64,000 bases of DNA from Pseudonocardia sp. TRM90224 (GCF_021245725.1 NZ_JAJGSX010000001.1:310001-374000); one strand, 5' to 3'; shown: positions 53,733 to 61,464, counted from the first letter of the stretch. A program made the numbers and translations. The notes: a model not told the origin generated them from the letters alone.

Positions 53733-54080
53733 CCGGAGAGCGAGCGAAGCGAAGCGGAACGGCGGGTCCGGGCGACCACCAGCGGAGCGAGCAAGGCGGC
53801 CCCAGGCACGGCGCCAAACGAAACGTGACCACCGGAGAAGCGAGCGAAGCGAAGCGGAACGGCGGGTCCGGGAGGCCACCGGCGGAGCGAACGAGGCGGC
53901 CCCAGGCACGGCGCCGAACGAAAGGTGACCACCGGAGAAGCGAGCGAAGCAAAGCGGAACGGCGAGTCCGGGGTGGCCACCGGCGGAGCGAGCAAGGCGG
54001 CCCCAGGCAACGCGATGAACGAAACGTGACCACCGGAGAAGCGAGCGAAGCGAAGCGGAACGGGGGGTCCGGGGGGCGGA
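53733..54080. repeat. ~100-bp tandem repeat, 3.5 copies (family E)
   Basis: Units begin at about 53733, 53832, 53932 and 54033 (99-101 bp apart) with CCGGAGAAGCGAGCGAAGCG, followed by GGAACGGCGGGTCCGG, GGCGGAGCGA and GGCGGCCCCAGGCACGGCGC. The last copy is truncated. They fill most of the 473-bp gap between the terpene synthase and tRNA-Ala. No protein in this gap is credible: open frames on the minus strand merely translate the repeat. Confidence 0.93.
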
Positions 54081-54118
54081 GCCCCGCCGGCTGGGGGTCT
54101 GGGGGCTCGGCCCCCAGA
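54081..54118. other. GC-rich stem-loops after the tandem repeat
   Basis: CTGGGGGC-TCG-GCCCCCAG (8-bp perfect stem, 54100-54118) follows a GGCGGAGCCCCGCC hairpin. Such paired G/C blocks are frequent beside actinobacterial tRNA genes and may serve as terminators for the terpene synthase transcript. Confidence 0.5.
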
Positions 54119-54127
54119 AGGCAGGCG

Positions 54128-54164
54128 AAACGCAAAAGGCGAGTGCTCTCCACGAGCACTCGCC
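54128..54164 (-). terminator. Rho-independent terminator of tRNA-Ala
   Basis: On the minus strand an 11-bp stem (GGCGAGTGCTC / GAGCACTCGCC) with a 5-nt loop is followed by TTTTGCGTTT. It starts about 10 nt beyond the tRNA 3' end and is the only classical U-tract terminator seen in the window. Confidence 0.85.
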
Positions 54165-54173
54165 ACCCATGCG

Positions 54174-54246
54174 TGGAGCTGAGGGGAATCGAACCCCTGA
54201 CCTACTCGATGCGAACGAGTCGCGCTACCAACTGCGCCACAGCCCC
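54174..54246 (-). tRNA. tRNA-Ala (anticodon CGC)
   Basis: 73-nt cloverleaf. The acceptor stem GGGGCTG/CAGCTCC contains the alanine identity pair G3:U70 and discriminator A73. D-arm GCGCAGTTGGTAGCGC, anticodon stem ACTCG/CGAGT with loop TTCGCAT (anticodon CGC, reads GCG), T-arm CAGGGGTTCGATTCCCCTC-type. The 3' CCA is not encoded. Confidence 0.97.
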
Positions 54247-54287
54247 GGTGTCCGGTGGTGCCGGACGTGAAGAACTTTAGCAGTCCG

Positions 54288-55166
54288 TCATTCGCCGGCT
54301 GCACGGCGGTAGTCGGGGCGGGTGGGGCCGTCGAGCTCGTACAGGTCGGGGTCGTCGGTGAAGCCTTCGACGAGTGCCGTTCCTGCCGGTAGGGGTGGTG
54401 GCGGGGCGGGTTGGAGGCGCGGGAGCGCGGGTTCGGCGTCGTCGGCTTCGGCGTCGGCCGGGGGTCGTTCGGCGGTGTCGGCGACGGGTTCGGGGGTGGC
54501 GGTGACGTCGTTGTGCTCGGGCGTGGCGTCGGTCACGGGGTGCCGGGTGGCTTCGCGGCCGCGGCGCGCCCATTCGTCGAGTTCGGGGTCGTCGGCGGCG
54601 GAGGGGCGGCGGGTGCCGGCCATGCGTGCGGCGCGCCGATCTCTGATGGCTTCTTCGAGCCGGACCTGTCGGCGCAGGTAGATGAGGTAGCCGATGAGCG
54701 CGGCGTCGACGGTGATGTGGATCCACCAGATGTCGGGGAATGCGACGGCGGCGGTGACGGCGGTGCCGACGGCGGCGATCAGCATGGTGAGGACGACGCG
54801 CTGGCGGAAGGCGTAGCGGGCGCGGGCTGCGGCTTCGGCTGCTGCGGGGTCGAATCCGCCGCGGCCGGGACGGTAGCGGGGCGGGGGGCGTTCCCAGCGA
54901 CGGTCGTCGGCTTCGTCGTTCTCGTCGGGTTCCTCGGCGAGCACTTCGGGTGTTGTCTGCTCGTCGTCGACGGGTTCGGGGTCGCGTTCCGCGCCGTCCA
55001 TGGCGTCCACCTCCAGGTTCTGGCGCCGTGTCGGTCGTTCGAGCACGCGGCCGGAGAGGGCGGCGACGCTGGGTCGCGCCACTTCTTGGCGGTGTCGGGC
55101 GACTGCGGGTACGAGGATGAGCAGCCAGAGCACGACGAGTCCTGCGAAGATCATCGAGCTTGGCAT
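54288..55166 (-). CDS. GlpR-like divisome membrane receptor (Rv0996-type)
   Basis: 292 residues from the ATG at 55166. One span at the N-terminus (~6-22, IFAGLVVLWLLILVPAVARH) is followed by a ~90-residue acidic cytoplasmic linker and two further spans (~105-150, VVLTMLIAAVGTAVTAAVAF; WIHITVDAALIGYLIYL). A disordered acidic/Pro-rich tail ends in LYELDGPTRPDYRRAAGE. The layout and the position next to rimJ and the moeA homologue match the mycobacterial gene at this locus. In Corynebacterium the equivalent protein, GlpR, is reported to anchor the MoeA-like protein Glp at the septum. Functional equivalence is inference. Confidence 0.7.
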   Translation of the reverse strand: MPSSMIFAGLVVLWLLILVPAVARHRQEVARPSVAALSGRVLERPTRRQNLEVDAMDGAERDPEPVDDEQTTPEVLAEEPDENDEADDRRWERPPPRYRPGRGGFDPAAAEAAARARYAFRQRVVLTMLIAAVGTAVTAAVAFPDIWWIHITVDAALIGYLIYLRRQVRLEEAIRDRRAARMAGTRRPSAADDPELDEWARRGREATRHPVTDATPEHNDVTATPEPVADTAERPPADAEADDAEPALPRLQPAPPPPLPAGTALVEGFTDDPDLYELDGPTRPDYRRAAGE

Positions 55167-55303
55167 GCTGCCTCCTCCCCCACGGCGCAGTCCGTTCGCG
55201 ATCCCGTCTCCCCAGTCAAGATCGTGTCGGCACAACAAAGGTAGTGAGCTGCGGGTTGTTCGTGCGGCAACGACGCGCCGACGTTGTGAGGTTCACTCCT
55301 GTG

Positions 55304-55957
55304 CTAGGCGCGTTGGGCTCGTCCTTGTGTGACGAGTCGCCCGGCGAGGCCGCCGTGGGGCACTTCTTCGATGGTGACGGCGTAGACGAGGTGGTCGCGC
55401 CAGGCGCCGTCGACGTCGAGGTAGCGCCGCAGCAGTCCTTCTTGGCGGAATCCGAGTTTGGTGAGCACGCGGATGCTTGCTTCGTTCTCGGGGCGGACGG
55501 TGGCTTCGATGCGGTGCAGTCCGACGGGACCGAAGCAATGGTCGACGACGAGCGCGACGGCTGCGGTGATGATTCCGCTGCCGGCGGCTTGGGCGTCGAT
55601 CCAGTATCCGACGTAGGCGGAGAGGAGTGGTTCGCGGACGATGTTGCCGATCATGACGTGGCCGACGAAGCGACCGTCGAGGGTCACGGCGAAAGGCAGC
55701 GCCACTCCGCGGCGGCCTGCTGATCGCAATTGCATCCAACGGCCGGGCCATTCGGCGGCGGAGTTCCGCTGTGCCCAGCTGCCGGGCATGGTGGGTTCCC
55801 ACGGCGCCAGGTGGCGTTCGTCGCGGACGCGGATCGTCGACCACGGGGTGGCGTCGCGGAGCCGGACGGGGCGCAGCGCGACGAGCCCCGCTGGGAGTTG
55901 GAGCGACCCGATCGTCGCAGGCCAACCGGGGTGTCGCCCGGACGGGCGGTCCGGCAT
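55304..55957 (-). CDS. rimJ: GNAT-family N-acetyltransferase, RimJ/RimL type
   Basis: 217 residues. The RimJ-like acetyl-CoA fold shows LRPVRLRDATPWSTIR (strand 1), VGYWIDAQAAGSGIITAAVA (pyrophosphate loop QAAGSGI) and HRIEATVRPENEASIRVLTKLGF, a hallmark of RimJ/RimL enzymes. Predicted to acetylate N-terminal amines of ribosomal or other proteins. It lies between the moeA/glp gene (20-nt gap) and the GlpR-like gene. Confidence 0.92.
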   Translation of the reverse strand: MPDRPSGRHPGWPATIGSLQLPAGLVALRPVRLRDATPWSTIRVRDERHLAPWEPTMPGSWAQRNSAAEWPGRWMQLRSAGRRGVALPFAVTLDGRFVGHVMIGNIVREPLLSAYVGYWIDAQAAGSGIITAAVALVVDHCFGPVGLHRIEATVRPENEASIRVLTKLGFRQEGLLRRYLDVDGAWRDHLVYAVTIEEVPHGGLAGRLVTQGRAQRA

Positions 55958-55977
55958 CGCATGTGCCACGGTCGGTT

Positions 55978-57201
55978 TCAGTGGGCTGGGAGGAAGGAGA
56001 CGGTCACCGGCTCGTCGACGGTTGCTTCGGTGACGTGCTCGGGCACGATGATCAGCCCGTTGGCGTCGGCGAGTGAGGAGAGCAGGTGCATGCCGGCCGT
56101 TCCGAGTGGTTGGACGAGGTAGTCGCCGCTTGCCTGTTCGCGCAGCAGCCGCCCGCGAAGGTAGCCGCGCCTGCCCTCCTGAGATGTGATCGGGGAGGTG
56201 AGGCGGGCGGACATGGTGCGCCGGTACGGGTCGGTGCGGCCTTGTGAGATCCGCAGGAGCGGGCGGACGAGCACCTCGAAGAGGAGCAGCGCGGTGGCGG
56301 GGTGCGATGGGAAGAGGAAGGTCGGCACGCCGTCGGGGCCGATCCGGCCGAACCCCTGTGTGGAGCCGGGGTGCATGGCGACACGGGTGGTGTCGAGGTC
56401 GCCGAGGCCGTCGAGTGCGGCGTGGACCTCGGCGCCCGCTCGGCCGCCGACGGCTCCGCAGACGACGATGACGTCGCTGAACGGGAGGCGGTCCTGCATC
56501 GCGGCGCCGATGTCGCGGGCGTCGCCGCGGACGAGGCCCGCGCGGGAGGTCTCGGCGCCTGCTTCGCGGGCGGCCGCGGTGAGGGCGTGCGAGCACACGT
56601 CGGCGACCTGGCCCGCGCCTGGCGTTCTGGCCAGCTCGACGAGCTCGTCGCCGACCGAGATCACCGAGACGCGTGGTCGGGGGTGGACGAGCACCTTGTC
56701 GCGGCCGGCGGCGGCGAGCAGCCCGACCTGCGCGGGGCCGAGCACGGAGTCGCGGCGGACGGCGACGTCGCCGGGTTGGACGTCCTCCCCGATCCTGCGG
56801 ACGAACGCGGCGGAGGGGACGCCGCGGTGCACGGCGATCCGTGCGGGTCCGGCGTCGGTGTGGCCGACGGGGACGACGGCGTCGGCGAGTGTGGGCAGTG
56901 GGGCGCCGGCCGCGACGCGCACGGCTTGGCCGGGCTGCAGCCGCAGTGGTTGCCGTGACCCCGCGGGTATCTCGCCGACCACGGGCACCATGATGGGTGC
57001 TTCTTCGCTGGCGCCGCCGACATCGACGCTGCGGACGGCGTAGCCGTCGATGGCTGCCATGTCGAAGCCCGGCAGCGGCCGGGAGGCGACGACCTCCTCT
57101 GCGCACCGCAAGCCGTAGGCGTCGGAGATCGCGAGCCGGACCGGGGCAGGCCGGATCGCGGATCCGAGGACCCGTTCGAGCTGCTCGTCGACCGACCGCA
57201 C
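55978..57201 (-). CDS. MoeA/gephyrin-like protein, probably the cell-division protein Glp
   Basis: 407 residues with the full MoeA domain order. Key active-site motifs are altered: PLPGFDMAAIDGYA is near-canonical, but the usual DSN region reads ADVCSH, the TSGGVSxG loop reads VCGAVGGRAGAE, and the GNP turn of GxPGNPV reads LFPSHPAT. True molybdopterin molybdotransferases keep these. At this locus (galU-moeA-rimJ-glpR) the corynebacterial homologue is reported to be Glp, an FtsZ-binding partner of GlpR, which fits the lost catalytic residues. GTG start 6 nt after galU. Confidence 0.82.
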   Translation of the reverse strand: MRSVDEQLERVLGSAIRPAPVRLAISDAYGLRCAEEVVASRPLPGFDMAAIDGYAVRSVDVGGASEEAPIMVPVVGEIPAGSRQPLRLQPGQAVRVAAGAPLPTLADAVVPVGHTDAGPARIAVHRGVPSAAFVRRIGEDVQPGDVAVRRDSVLGPAQVGLLAAAGRDKVLVHPRPRVSVISVGDELVELARTPGAGQVADVCSHALTAAAREAGAETSRAGLVRGDARDIGAAMQDRLPFSDVIVVCGAVGGRAGAEVHAALDGLGDLDTTRVAMHPGSTQGFGRIGPDGVPTFLFPSHPATALLLFEVLVRPLLRISQGRTDPYRRTMSARLTSPITSQEGRRGYLRGRLLREQASGDYLVQPLGTAGMHLLSSLADANGLIIVPEHVTEATVDEPVTVSFLPAH

Positions 57202-57207
57202 GGGTCG

Positions 57208-58095
57208 TCAGCCGTCCAGGCGCGCGCCGAGCCAGGCGCGGAGGTCGGGACCGTAGTCGGGGTGCTCCAGCGCGAAGTCGACGAAGGCCCTGACGTAGCC
57301 GCCGGGGTTGCCGAGGTCGTGCCGGCCGCCGCGGTGCACGACGACGTGCACGGGGTGCCCCTCCTTGATCAGCAATGCGATTGCGTCGGTGATCTGCAGC
57401 TCGCCGCCGGCGCCGGGGGTGATGCGGTCGATCGCGTCGAAGACCGCCACGTCGAGCAGGTAGCGGCCGGCTGCGGCGAACGTCGATGGGGCTTCGGCGG
57501 CCGGTGGCTTCTCGACCATGCCGCGGACGCCCTTGACGTCGGGATCGTCGGTGTCGGTGACGTCGAAGACGCCGTAGGCGGAGATCTCCTCGCGCGGGAT
57601 GTCGAACGCGCAAAGGACGCTGCCGCCGAAGGCCGCGCGGACCTCGGCCATCTTGGTGAGGACGCCGGTGGGGAGCACGAGGTCGTCGGGCAGGAGGACG
57701 GCGAAGGCCTGCTCGTCGGGCTGGAGTGCGGTGCGTGCGCAGCCGATGGCGTGCCCGAGCCCGAGCGGCTCATCCTGTGTGACGGTGCGCACATCCAGCA
57801 GCTCGTGCGCGCGGCGCACCTTCGCGACCAGCGCGTCCTTGCCGCGGGCGGCGAGTGTCTTCTCCAGCTCCGACGAATCGGCGAAGTGCGCGGCGACGGC
57901 GTCTTTGCCCGGTGAGGTGACGATGAGCAGTTGCTCGGCGCCCGCTTGTGCCGCTTCGGCTGCGACGAGTTCGATACCCGGTGTGTCGACGACGGGCAGC
58001 AGTTCCTTGGGCACGGTCTTGGTCGTGGGGAGGAACCGGGTGCCCAGGCCGGCGGCCGGGACGACGGCGGAACGGAAAGCGGGCGACTCACTCAT
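57208..58095 (-). CDS. galU: UTP-glucose-1-phosphate uridylyltransferase
   Basis: 295 residues. The nucleotide-binding N-terminus AAGLGTRFLPTTKTVPKELL, the sugar-phosphate region QDEPLGLGHAIGCAR, LLPDDLVLP and VEKPPAAEAP, and the C-terminal GGRHDLGNPGGYVRA are typical of bacterial GalU. It supplies UDP-glucose for envelope polysaccharides and glycolipids. First gene of a minus-strand operon with the MoeA-like gene; divergent from the 5-FTHF cyclo-ligase across 36 bp. Confidence 0.96.
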   Translation of the reverse strand: MSESPAFRSAVVPAAGLGTRFLPTTKTVPKELLPVVDTPGIELVAAEAAQAGAEQLLIVTSPGKDAVAAHFADSSELEKTLAARGKDALVAKVRRAHELLDVRTVTQDEPLGLGHAIGCARTALQPDEQAFAVLLPDDLVLPTGVLTKMAEVRAAFGGSVLCAFDIPREEISAYGVFDVTDTDDPDVKGVRGMVEKPPAAEAPSTFAAAGRYLLDVAVFDAIDRITPGAGGELQITDAIALLIKEGHPVHVVVHRGGRHDLGNPGGYVRAFVDFALEHPDYGPDLRAWLGARLDG

Positions 58096-58131
58096 GGTTG
58101 GCGAGCCTATCGGCGCCGGTAGCGTGGCCGT

Positions 58132-58758
58132 GTGACGGCACGCGCTGGCGGACAACCTCCACTCGATGCGCTTTCTGTTCGCGCCCAGAAGGAATTCTGG
58201 CGACGACACTGTCTCGCGGCCCGTCGAGCGCTGCCGACATCGATCCGGGCGGCTCGTGCGGCGATGTTGACGACGGGTGCGGTGAGCCTCGCCGATCGCT
58301 CTCTCGGACCGATCTGCGCCTATCTCCCGGTGGACATCGAGCCCGGTTCTCCGGCGATGGTGGAGGCGTTGCGCGAGGCCGGACACACCGTTCTGCTGCC
58401 CGTTGTCCCAGCTCGGCCCGGTCCGCTCGAATGGGCCCGGTTCGACGGGCTCGACGCGTTGGCCAGCGGTCCGCTGGGATTGCTCCAACCGGTCGGTCGA
58501 CGGCTGGGACCTGCGATGATCGCGCATGCGGGGCTGGTGCTCGTCCCGGCGTTGGCCGTTGATCTGGCCGGGCGACGGCTCGGGCGTGGCGGCGGCTATT
58601 ACGACCGGACTTTGCCGCTCGCGTCCCCTGATGCGCCGCTCGTGGTGGTGCTGAACGACGAGGAGCTGGTGGACGAGCTCCCGTCGGACGATCACGACCA
58701 TCCGGTGACGGCCGCATTGCTGGCGGAGGCGGGGATCACGCCGCTGGGGAACAGTTGA
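58132..58758 (+). CDS. 5-formyltetrahydrofolate cyclo-ligase
   Basis: 208 residues. The family's substrate/Mg-ATP loop GRRLGRGGGYYDRTL (~145) and the basic N-terminal RAQKEFWRRHCLAARRAL are present. It converts 5-formyl-THF to 5,10-methenyl-THF using ATP. GTG start. The galU/5-FCL divergence is conserved in mycobacteria, as I recall. Confidence 0.94.
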   Translation: MTARAGGQPPLDALSVRAQKEFWRRHCLAARRALPTSIRAARAAMLTTGAVSLADRSLGPICAYLPVDIEPGSPAMVEALREAGHTVLLPVVPARPGPLEWARFDGLDALASGPLGLLQPVGRRLGPAMIAHAGLVLVPALAVDLAGRRLGRGGGYYDRTLPLASPDAPLVVVLNDEELVDELPSDDHDHPVTAALLAEAGITPLGNS

Positions 58759-58816
58759 GAGGTGGGACGGGTTATGCTGGCACTCAGAGTGTTCGAGTGC
58801 CAGTCCGGAGGGACAC

Positions 58817-59152
58817 GTGCCGACCTACCAGTACGCCTGCACCGCCTGTGATCACCGTTTCGAGGCAGTGCAGTCCTTCACCGATACCGCGTTGACGGAG
58901 TGCCCGGCATGCTCGGGTCCGTTGCGCAAGGTCTTCTCGTCTGTCGGGATCGTCTTCAAGGGCAGCGGTTTCTACCGCACCGACAGCCGTTCGGGATCGG
59001 GCAGCGGTTCGGTCGCCAAGGGTGAGAGCAAGAGCGAGTCGAGCAGCAAGGAGAGCAGCAGCTCGTCGAACAAGAAGTCGGAGTCGAGCAGCTCCAGCAG
59101 CTCGTCGTCGAGCTCGTCGTCGAGCAGCGCACCGGCCGCCGCCGCATCCTGA
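58817..59152 (+). CDS. FmdB-family zinc ribbon protein with Ser-rich tail
   Basis: 111 residues. The N-terminal zinc ribbon has two Cys pairs (CTACDHRF and CPACSGP) followed by LRKVFSSVGIVFKGSGFYRT, the standard FmdB pattern. From ~58 a Ser/Lys/Glu low-complexity tail runs to the end, with an almost pure Ser stretch encoded by AGC/TCG repeats. Regulatory role suspected in the family but not established. A GGAGGG site precedes the GTG. Confidence 0.92.
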   Translation: MPTYQYACTACDHRFEAVQSFTDTALTECPACSGPLRKVFSSVGIVFKGSGFYRTDSRSGSGSGSVAKGESKSESSSKESSSSSNKKSESSSSSSSSSSSSSSSAPAAAAS

Positions 59153-59163
59153 CACACCCCACC

Positions 59164-59204
59164 GACAACTCCAGGCGGCCCGTGCTCCTGCCGCCGGAGT
59201 TGTC
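59164..59204. terminator. Hairpin after fmdB
   Basis: GACAACTCC-A-GGCGG (59164-59178) pairs with CCGCC-GGAGTTGTC (59191-59204), 14 bp with one bulge, beginning 12 nt after the fmdB stop. No T-run follows. The right arm overlaps the first DnaA-box-like sequence. Confidence 0.6.
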
Positions 59205-59228
59205 CACATCGGCCCCCACTTATCCACA
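59200..59228 (+). promoter_or_regulatory. Pair of DnaA-box-like sequences
   Basis: TTGTCCACA (59200-59208), the actinobacterial DnaA-box form, and TTATCCACA (59220-59228), the E. coli consensus, lie in the same orientation 20 bp apart. They precede the SAF/CpaB-like gene by about 50 bp. This is not an origin: no dnaA/dnaN or box cluster is present. Confidence 0.6.
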
Positions 59229-59278
59229 GTTCTCAACTCCCCCGGGCGCACCCCCCGCCACGCCATAGCGTCGTCGGC

Positions 59279-59926
59279 ATGGCCTCATCCCTCCGCCCCG
59301 CACTCCGCGACCGTCTGTCCCGCCGCATGGGTGGGCCGAGCTGGCGGCGCATCGCCGTCCTCCGACGGTCGGCCGCGGCTGTGCTCGCCGCGATGGCGCT
59401 TGCGCTGGCGCTGCTGCCTCGGCCGGGTTCGGCGGGTGTCGACCTCGTGGTGGCCGCTGTCGACATCGCGCCCGGTGCCACGATCGACGCGGCAGCTGTC
59501 GTGGTCCGCAGCTGGCCGAGCGAGCTGGCGCCGGCCGGTGCGCTCACGGATACCGCCGCGGCGGTGGGGCACGTCCTCGTGGGCGCGGCGCGGGCCGGCG
59601 AGCCGATCACCGATGCGCGCCTGGTGGGTGCAGGGCCGCTGTCGAGCGCGGGAGTGCTCGGTGCTGCCGTTCCGGTCCGGCTTGCCGATGCCGGTGTTGC
59701 GTCGCTCCTCCTTCCGGGCAGCCGGGTCGATGTGGTGACGCTCGGCGAGCGCAACGCGGAGGCCGTTGTCCTCGCATCGGATGCCGTGGTCCTGGCCGTG
59801 CTGGCCGAGGATGCGCGGGCCCGCGGGCGGTTGGTGCTGGTGGCGATGCCACGGGCGACCGCGGCGAAGGTCGCGGCGGCAGCGTTGACCGAGCAGGTTG
59901 CGGTGACGATGCGCGGGCCGCCGTGA
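59279..59926 (+). CDS. SAF-domain protein, CpaB/RcpC-like
   Basis: 215 residues. A basic N-terminus and one hydrophobic segment (~29-47, AAAVLAAMALALALL) act as anchor or signal. A SAF domain follows (VVAAVDIAPGATIDAAAVVV; AGEPITDARLV), then an RcpC/CpaB-like region (GVASLLLPGSRVDVVTLG). CpaB works in Flp pilus assembly, but no tad genes are nearby. Actinobacterial homologues at this locus are stand-alone, so the function is uncertain. Confidence 0.82.
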   Translation: MASSLRPALRDRLSRRMGGPSWRRIAVLRRSAAAVLAAMALALALLPRPGSAGVDLVVAAVDIAPGATIDAAAVVVRSWPSELAPAGALTDTAAAVGHVLVGAARAGEPITDARLVGAGPLSSAGVLGAAVPVRLADAGVASLLLPGSRVDVVTLGERNAEAVVLASDAVVLAVLAEDARARGRLVLVAMPRATAAKVAAAALTEQVAVTMRGPP

Positions 59927-59932
59927 TCCGAC

Positions 59933-60006
<74 letters not shown>

Positions 60007-60007
60007 G

Positions 60008-60211
60008 TCAGCGTTCGCGGTCGTGGTGCGGAGGGCGGTCGGCGAGCAGGTCGGCGTCGTCCCGGTCGACGTCCTGCGGGGTGGGGTCGTCCTGCTCGTC
60101 GCGTGTGGTGGTGGGCAGCACGTCGCCGAAGACCTCATCGAGGCGTCGGCGCAGCCGATCAGGTATTTCCTGCACCGCTCCATCCTGCACCGGTGCCACG
60201 ATGAGCGGCAT
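60008..60211 (-). CDS. Small conserved-type protein (67 aa), function unknown
   Basis: MPLIVAPVQDGAVQEIPDRL opens the frame; RRRLDEVFGDVLPTTTRDEQ and a terminal DADLLADRPPHH follow. The VFGDVLP...T..DE motif and an RPPHH ending are patterns I associate with short actinobacterial hypothetical proteins, which is the main reason for calling it. Its start overlaps the divergent 60210 gene, so each promoter would lie inside the other's coding sequence. That lowers confidence. Confidence 0.55.
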   Translation of the reverse strand: MPLIVAPVQDGAVQEIPDRLRRRLDEVFGDVLPTTTRDEQDDPTPQDVDRDDADLLADRPPHHDRER

Positions 60212-60683
60212 GGCATCTACGGACAAGGCCAAGGAGTTCACCGACACCGCGTTGGAGAAGGCAGGTGAGTTTGCGGAGAAGGCCGGGGAGAAGGCCGCGG
60301 AGCTGTTCGAGACGGCTCGGGAGCATGCGCCCGAGTACCTCGACAAGGCCGCTGAGCTGGCCGGTCAGGCCGTGGAGGCAGCTGCGGCGGGGATCGACAA
60401 GGTGACTGGAGGCCGCTACCACGATCAGATCGAGTCGATCTCGACCAAGGTCGGCGAGACGCTCGAGAAGGCCCGCCCTGCCGAGCCGACCGTTGCCGAC
60501 GTCCCGCCGCCGCCGACGGGAACGCCTAGCGCCGCGGCCGAGCCGGTGGACGTTCCGGGTCAGGCGGGTGAACCGGTGACGCCGGCGACGACCACACCCG
60601 AGGCGCCCGCCTCGGAGACTGCAGCGACCACGGGGAGCGACGAGCCCAAGACGAGCGGGGGCACCGAGCCGCCCCGCTCCTAG
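60210..60683 (+). CDS. MT0933/Rv0909-type antitoxin-like helical protein
   Basis: 157 residues (an ATG at 60201 adds three). The N-terminal ~90 residues are Lys/Glu/Ala-rich amphipathic helices (KAKEFTDTALEKAGEFAEKA) ending in DKVTGGRYHDQIESISTKVG, the signature of the MT0933-like antitoxin family. The C-terminal half is Pro/Thr/Ala-rich and disordered. No recognisable toxin is adjacent, so a structural or stress role is as likely as an antitoxin role. Confidence 0.78.
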   Translation: MASTDKAKEFTDTALEKAGEFAEKAGEKAAELFETAREHAPEYLDKAAELAGQAVEAAAAGIDKVTGGRYHDQIESISTKVGETLEKARPAEPTVADVPPPPTGTPSAAAEPVDVPGQAGEPVTPATTTPEAPASETAATTGSDEPKTSGGTEPPRS

Positions 60684-60700
60684 GACTGACGCACTCGCGG

Positions 60701-61195
60701 TCAGTCGAGCCCGGAGAGCTCCGAGATCACATGAGCGACGAGAGGAGTGAGTGTCGCCATCCCGTCACGCACCGCGGCGCGTGAGGAGGCGAGGTTGACC
60801 ACGAGCGTGCTGCCGGAGACGCCGACCAGTCCACGCGAGAGGCCTGCGTCGACGGCACCGGCGGCGAGGCCGGAGGCGCGGATGGCTTCGGCGATACCGG
60901 GGATCGGGCGGTCCAGCACGCCCGCGGTTGCGTCGGCGGTGACGTCACGGGGAGAGACTCCGGTGCCGCCGACGGTCACGACGAGGTCGACACCACCGAT
61001 CACGGCGGTGTTGAGCGCGTTGCGGATGGCCACCGGGTCGCCCGGCACGACGACAACGGCGTCGACGACGAGGCGCGCCTCTTCGAGCAGCTCGGTGACG
61101 AGCGGCCCGATGGAGTCCTCCCGTTCGCCGTGGCTGACTCGGTCGTCGACCACCACGACGAGTGCCCGGCCGATCTGCGGTGGCGCCATCTCCAT
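60701..61195 (-). CDS. MogA/MoaB-type molybdopterin biosynthesis protein
   Basis: 164 residues, the standard size. VVVVDDRVSHGEREDSIGPL, the DAVVVVPGDPVAIRNAL segment and the active loop VTVGGTGVSPRDVTADATAG identify the MoaB/MogA fold, which adenylylates molybdopterin. Unlike the MoeA-like protein at 55978, its motifs look intact. Corresponds in position to mycobacterial moaB2. A further ATG lies two codons in. Confidence 0.92.
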   Translation of the reverse strand: MEMAPPQIGRALVVVVDDRVSHGEREDSIGPLVTELLEEARLVVDAVVVVPGDPVAIRNALNTAVIGGVDLVVTVGGTGVSPRDVTADATAGVLDRPIPGIAEAIRASGLAAGAVDAGLSRGLVGVSGSTLVVNLASSRAAVRDGMATLTPLVAHVISELSGLD

Positions 61196-61371
61196 GGGCT
61201 CACCGTAGCGGGGGCCGTCGGAGGGCTTCGGGGCGGCCGGAATGCGTGTACCGCATGGCGGATCTGCTAGAGGGCGCTGCTGCAGTTCAGCGTGCTCCAT
61301 GGCGGCTCCTAGCCGTGCCCGGGTGGGGCGCGCCGTCACGGCGTCCCGGCCGAAAGCCGGTCGACGCCGGC

Positions 61372-61439
61372 GGGGTGGGGTGGGGGGTGGGTGAGCGCGC
61401 ACCGCGCGCGGGAGGGAGGGGCGGGGGCGGGGGGCGGGG
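61372..61439 (+). other. G-run cluster with quadruplex potential
   Basis: In the 269-bp gap between the kinase stop and the mogA start, the plus strand carries about ten runs of three to six Gs within 68 bp (GGGGTGGGGTGGGGGGTGGG, then GGGAGGGAGGGGCGGGGGCG). It could form G-quadruplex DNA on the template strand of the minus-strand operon. The rest of the gap shows only a GGCCGAAAGCCGG hairpin. Confidence 0.6.
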
Positions 61440-61464
61440 CCCAGGGAGAGCGGCGGGCGGCGGG

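Noticed and set aside
53701..54246. Integrated element or prophage attachment site at tRNA-Ala
   Set aside because: No integrase, phage gene or duplicated tRNA 3' segment is visible. Only the repeat and the gene composition hint at transfer.
53527..54304. Several minus-strand frames of 170-210 codons over the tandem repeat
   Set aside because: They are translations of the ~100-bp repeat running into the terpene synthase or the tRNA gene. No start context and no non-repetitive content.
55978..57201. Calling this gene moeA, a molybdopterin molybdotransferase
   Set aside because: Key catalytic motifs are replaced and the locus matches the Glp/GlpR division module, so the enzyme name was withheld.
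59164..59228. Chromosomal replication origin
   Set aside because: Only two DnaA-box-like sequences, and none of dnaA, dnaN, rpmH or an AT-rich unwinding region.
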